In this document: one piece after another, positions 15,080 through 17,944 of the stretch
How the letters are laid out: each line of letters opens with the position of its first letter
How positions within the stretch are numbered: position 1 is the stretch's first letter
Origin: Clostridia bacterium
Lineage (GTDB): Bacteria; Bacillota; Clostridia; TANB77; CAG-508
Reading direction: 5' to 3'
Assembly: GCA_900754085.1 (NCBI GenBank)
Contig: CAAEBO010000026.1
Coordinates: 1-17,944, forward strand
Length of the DNA: 17,944 nucleotides
Position numbers and translations under genes: made by a program
The notes under the pieces: generated by a model
What the model was told of the DNA's origin: nothing
Databases searched by the model: none
Seen by the model: the letters and a program-made list of their open reading frames with translations, nothing else

Positions 15080-16523
15080 GTTAATAAAAAATGAATTAGT
15101 AAAAATTTTCTCTAAAAAAAGTATGATTGTTATTGGAATCCTTATAGTGATGTTGGTAATAGGAATTAATGTAATGGGAAAAATAAGTGTAAATATGTCA
15201 AATTCATACCCAGCATATACAGATAATTATATAAATTATATAGAAGAGGAATTAAAAGGACTAGATCCAAATAAGCCATCTGATGTAAATAAATATGTAG
15301 AAGTAAAATCACAAAAAGATGTAGCAGATATAGCAAAGAATTATACAGAAATTAGCTGGCAAGCAGAAGTAATAGAAACAGTTATAGCTCCAATAATAGG
15401 AGAAATAAATAATTATACGTATGTAGATAAAAATGAAAGTAAATTAGCAGAATCTAGGGAAAAATATAATGAAATGATTAAAGCTTTAAAAGAAAATGAC
15501 TGGAAATATTTTGCAACTAAAGAGCTTGAAAATGTTAATCTACAAATAGGAGAATTAAATTTATTAATAGAACAAGATAAAGAAAATGAGAGTTTGCAAT
15601 TACAATTAAAAAGTTTAGAATTGCAAAAAGAAGTAGTTACACTAAGATTAGAAAAAGATATAAAGTATGGTAGCGAAGATTATAAAAGCTTAGCAATACA
15701 ACGATATAGAATGTATATGGAAAGTTATAATCAATATGCAATAAACAAAAACATAACAGATGAAGAAAAAACAGATATGAATAATAACCTAAAAGAAGCA
15801 AATTTATATAAATATGATATATATAATAATACAGAATATCAAAACACTGCAACAGCAAATTATACATTTCAAAATTCTATAACATCATATATAGTTATTA
15901 TAGTAATGGTTATTGTAATAGTTGCTGGTATTTCTGTTAGTGAAGAGTTTAATAAAGGTACTGTAAAATTACTATTAGTTAGACCATATAGCAGAACAAA
16001 AATTCTTATTTCTAAATTAATCTCTGTTTTTATTACTATGATTATTACTACAATATCTATTTTAGCACTACAATTCGTAGTAGGAGGAATAGTATATGGA
16101 TTTGAAACTTATGCAATGCAAGTTTTAGAATTCGACTTTACAAGCAACAGTATTGTTACACTAAATATATTTGCATATTTAGGATTAATGTTTATATGTA
16201 AATTACCAATATTTATTTTAATAGGAACTTTAGCATTTGCACTTAGTACGATTTTCTTAAATTCGCCACTAGCAATAGCTTTACCTATATTTGGATATAT
16301 GGGAAGTGATATGATTAATATGCTTGCTATTACGTATAAATGGGATTGGGTAAAATATTTTGTAACGCCTAACTGGGATTTAAGCCAATATCTATTTGGC
16401 GGAACACCAATGTTTAAAGGTACTAGTGTGGAATTTTCAATTACTATTTGTGCAATATATTTTGTAATAATGTTAGCAATTTCAATAATTTCATTTAAGA
16501 AGAGGAACATAAAAAATGTTTAA
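15072..16523 (+). CDS. ABC-2 type transporter permease
   Basis: A 483-residue membrane subunit. One N-terminal helix (about 17-36) is followed by a large extracytoplasmic region (about 40-270) with a likely coiled coil (about 152-200, many Leu, Gln and Glu). A C-terminal bundle of five or six helices (about 273-475) follows, opening with the SEEFNKGTVKLLLVRPYSR coupling-type segment near 295-313. This is the usual plan of single-gene ABC-2 permeases in Bacillota, some of which export peptides or toxic compounds; the substrate here is unknown. TTG 15072 overlaps the ATPase gene by 8 bp and uses a G-rich ribosome binding site (15059-15064), so translation is probably coupled. Its reading frame is intact, suggesting that the transporter is still under selection. 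A terminator follows. Confidence 0.88.
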   Translation: MIKLIKNELVKIFSKKSMIVIGILIVMLVIGINVMGKISVNMSNSYPAYTDNYINYIEEELKGLDPNKPSDVNKYVEVKSQKDVADIAKNYTEISWQAEVIETVIAPIIGEINNYTYVDKNESKLAESREKYNEMIKALKENDWKYFATKELENVNLQIGELNLLIEQDKENESLQLQLKSLELQKEVVTLRLEKDIKYGSEDYKSLAIQRYRMYMESYNQYAINKNITDEEKTDMNNNLKEANLYKYDIYNNTEYQNTATANYTFQNSITSYIVIIVMVIVIVAGISVSEEFNKGTVKLLLVRPYSRTKILISKLISVFITMIITTISILALQFVVGGIVYGFETYAMQVLEFDFTSNSIVTLNIFAYLGLMFICKLPIFILIGTLAFALSTIFLNSPLAIALPIFGYMGSDMINMLAITYKWDWVKYFVTPNWDLSQYLFGGTPMFKGTSVEFSITICAIYFVIMLAISIISFKKRNIKNV

Positions 16524-16528
16524 ATTTG

Positions 16529-16558
16529 AAAAAGAATCTATTTTTTAGATTCTTTTTT
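16529..16558 (+). terminator. Intrinsic terminator after the ABC exporter operon
   Basis: A perfect 12-bp stem pairs 16529-16540 (AAAAAGAATCTA) with 16546-16557 around TTTTT, and the right arm ends in a T-run. It begins 6 bp after the permease stop codon. Confidence 0.82.
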
Positions 16559-16572
16559 ACTTTTACTATACC

Positions 16573-16601
16573 TTGATTTTTAAGCAAAAACGAACTATAA
16601 T
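16573..16601 (+). promoter_or_regulatory. Sigma-A-type promoter for the Sua5 gene
   Basis: TTGATT (16573-16578) and a perfect TATAAT (16596-16601) are 17 bp apart. It lies between the ABC operon terminator and the GTG start at 16641, and is among the best promoter matches in the window. Confidence 0.65.
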
Positions 16602-16640
16602 ATTGTGGAAAATTAATATCTAAAAATAGGCGGTGTAAAA

Positions 16641-17672
16641 GTGATAACAAAATATATAAATTTAATAGAAAATTATAATGAAAAAGAAATACAAAAAGCC
16701 TCAGAAGAAATAAAAAACGGAAATTTAGTTATTTTCCCAACAGAAACTGTTTATGGTATAGGAGCAAATGCTTTTAATGAAGAAGCATGTAATAATATAT
16801 TTAAAGCTAAAGGTAGAGCAAGTGATAATCCTTTAATTGTACATGTGTGTAATGAAGAAATGATAAGTCAAGTGGTTAAACAACCAAATGAATTAGAAAC
16901 TAAATTAATAAAAGAGTTTTGTCCAGGGCCTTTTACTATAATTTTAAAAGCTAAGGATATTATTCCTAAAATAGTAACAGCAGGACTAGATACTGTAGGA
17001 ATAAGAATGCCATCAAACAAAATTGCGAACAAATTAATAGAATATGCTAATACGCCAATTGCAGCGCCTAGTGCTAATGCCTCTGGAAAACCAAGTGGAA
17101 CTAAAATTGAAGATATTAAAAAAGAATTTGATGGAAAGGTTGCTACCATTATAGATGCAGGTATGGTAGATATTGGGCTAGAATCTACAGTTGTTAAAGT
17201 TATAGAAAATAAAGTAGTAATATTAAGACCTGGAAAAATAACAAAAGAAGATATAGAAAAATTAGGTATAGAAGTAGAAATAGATAAAAATATACTTGGT
17301 AAGTGTAGTGAAAATGAAAAAGTGTTATCACCAGGTATGAAATATAAACATTATGCGCCAAATACTAAATGTCTTATGATATATAGTAAAGATGAACAAA
17401 AAATGGTAAATAAAATAAATGAATTTGTAAATGGCAAGGATGCTTTAATAGTATGTAAGGATTGCAATTATTCAAAATATAATGCAAAGCATATAATCAA
17501 GATGGGAAATTCTCTAGAAGAAATAGCACATAATATATTTTCTATATTAAGAGAAGTTGATAAATATAATGCAAATATAGTGGTAATAGAAGGAATGGAA
17601 AAAGAAGGTCTAGGACTAGCATTAAATAATAGACTATTGCGAGCATGTGAATATAATTATATAGAAGTATAG
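16641..17672 (+). CDS. L-threonylcarbamoyladenylate synthase (Sua5/YwlC/TsaC type)
   Basis: A 343-residue Sua5-type enzyme. It makes threonylcarbamoyl-AMP from threonine, bicarbonate and ATP, the first step of the t6A37 modification of ANN-decoding tRNAs. The YrdC domain carries FPTETVYG (32-39), KGRASDNPL (57-65) and PSANASG (143-149). The C-terminal Sua5 domain is introduced by SPGMKYKHYAP (230-240). Length matches two-domain Sua5 rather than the short TsaC/YrdC form. GTG 16641 is preceded by AGGCGGTG (16628-16635). It has its own promoter. The other t6A genes (tsaB, tsaD, tsaE) are not in the window. Confidence 0.95.
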   Translation: MITKYINLIENYNEKEIQKASEEIKNGNLVIFPTETVYGIGANAFNEEACNNIFKAKGRASDNPLIVHVCNEEMISQVVKQPNELETKLIKEFCPGPFTIILKAKDIIPKIVTAGLDTVGIRMPSNKIANKLIEYANTPIAAPSANASGKPSGTKIEDIKKEFDGKVATIIDAGMVDIGLESTVVKVIENKVVILRPGKITKEDIEKLGIEVEIDKNILGKCSENEKVLSPGMKYKHYAPNTKCLMIYSKDEQKMVNKINEFVNGKDALIVCKDCNYSKYNAKHIIKMGNSLEEIAHNIFSILREVDKYNANIVVIEGMEKEGLGLALNNRLLRACEYNYIEV

Positions 17673-17727
17673 TTATAGCCAAAATTAACGAAAATAATAG
17701 AGTATTTTAGATATAGAAATTACAAAA

Positions 17728-17770
17728 ATAAATAGGGATTTTAAGGACCGTCCCTTGAATCCCTATTTAT
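17728..17770. repeat. REP-like palindromic element, copy 2, inverted relative to copy 1
   Basis: Outer arms of 13 bp pair 17728-17740 with 17758-17770, flanking the GGACCGTCCC core. The 33-nt unit 17733-17765 is the reverse complement of 5283-5315 except for three adjacent bases (17754-17757 region, TTG in place of CAA). The inner stem is less perfect than in copy 1. It lies in the 147-bp gap between the Sua5 gene and the last gene. Confidence 0.8.
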
Positions 17771-17783
17771 AATAATGTATAAT
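17755..17783 (+). promoter_or_regulatory. Promoter whose -35 box lies inside the REP-like element
   Basis: TTGAAT (17755-17760) and a perfect TATAAT (17778-17783) are separated by 17 bp, upstream of the ribosome binding site at 17802-17810. The -35 box uses the three bases by which this repeat copy differs from copy 1. The -10 is just outside the repeat. Confidence 0.55.
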
Positions 17784-17819
17784 ATAAATGTATTAAAAAA
17801 TAAGGAGTGATTTAAATTA

Positions 17820-17944
17820 ATGAAAAAATTTGATGATGGTAATGTCGAAATACAGTATAGTGATGAGAATGAGCCGTGTGTGCTCGAACTAATGAACCAA
17901 GTACTTATTGCTTATGAAACTATCACAAGTTTATTTAAACTAAA
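17820..17944 (+). CDS. Start of an unrecognised gene, cut by the window edge
   Basis: ATG 17820 follows AAGGAGTGA (17802-17810), and the frame stays open for 41 codons to the window edge. The visible product (beginning MKKFDDGNVEIQYSDENEP) is acidic at first, then amphipathic (LELMNQVLIAYETITSLF), with no motif I recognise. It uses CCG, CTC, GTC and ATC codons within a short stretch, which are uncommon in the neighbouring genes. This is a hint of different origin, but the sample is small. It has a good promoter overlapping the REP-like element. Confidence 0.6.
   Translation, partial: MKKFDDGNVEIQYSDENEPCVLELMNQVLIAYETITSLFKL

Overview
The window reads as chromosomal DNA from a low-GC (by eye around 30% or less), spore-forming member of the Clostridia (Bacillota). 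Grounds: a complete eight-gene spoIIIA sporulation operon, strong GGAGG-type ribosome binding sites, ATA/AGA/TTA-rich codon use, TGA read as stop, and small operons separated by intrinsic terminators. The exact taxon cannot be named from sequence alone; an uncultured gut-type clostridium is a reasonable guess. No rRNA, tRNA, CRISPR array, transposase or prophage gene was seen.

Layout. 1-3.4 kb: a CmpB-type membrane protein (24-665), an AMP-forming acyl-CoA synthetase with a promoter and an upstream palindrome (778-2598), and the YebC/TACO1-family gene (2678-3403) closed by a terminator. 3.5-8.8 kb: spoIIIAA to spoIIIAH in canonical order behind a sigma-E-like promoter and ended by a terminator. 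These genes encode the mother-cell half of the SpoIIIA-SpoIIQ channel that supports the engulfed forespore. 8.8-10.6 kb: trmL (tRNA wobble 2'-O-methyltransferase) and a phosphofructokinase with an unusual phosphoryl-donor signature, then a terminator. 10.7-13.2 kb: a three-gene unit of a small membrane-anchored protein, a protein resembling a metalloprotease that has lost one zinc ligand, and a DUF362 protein with two 4Fe-4S motifs. 13.2-14.1 kb: a convergent membrane-anchored polysaccharide deacetylase. 14.1-16.6 kb: a two-gene ABC exporter whose ATPase gene carries a +1 frameshift near its 5' end. 16.6-17.7 kb: Sua5/TsaC threonylcarbamoyl-AMP synthase with its own promoter. 17.8 kb to the edge: the start of an unrecognised gene.

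The least expected signals are between or inside genes. (1) Two copies of a 33-nt REP-like palindrome with a GGGACGGTCC core lie in opposite orientation about 12.4 kb apart and differ at only three adjacent bases. One copy overlaps the spoIIIAC stop codon and can form a 17-bp hairpin inside the spoIIIA operon. The other supplies a plausible -35 box for the last gene through exactly those three bases. (2) The ABC ATPase frameshift sits at TTT CGG T, where tRNA-Phe could slip +1 from UUU to UUC and CGG is otherwise unused in the window. It is either a homopolymer indel or a candidate programmed frameshift. (3) The phosphofructokinase carries Ser and Lys at the two positions that usually separate ATP from PPi users.
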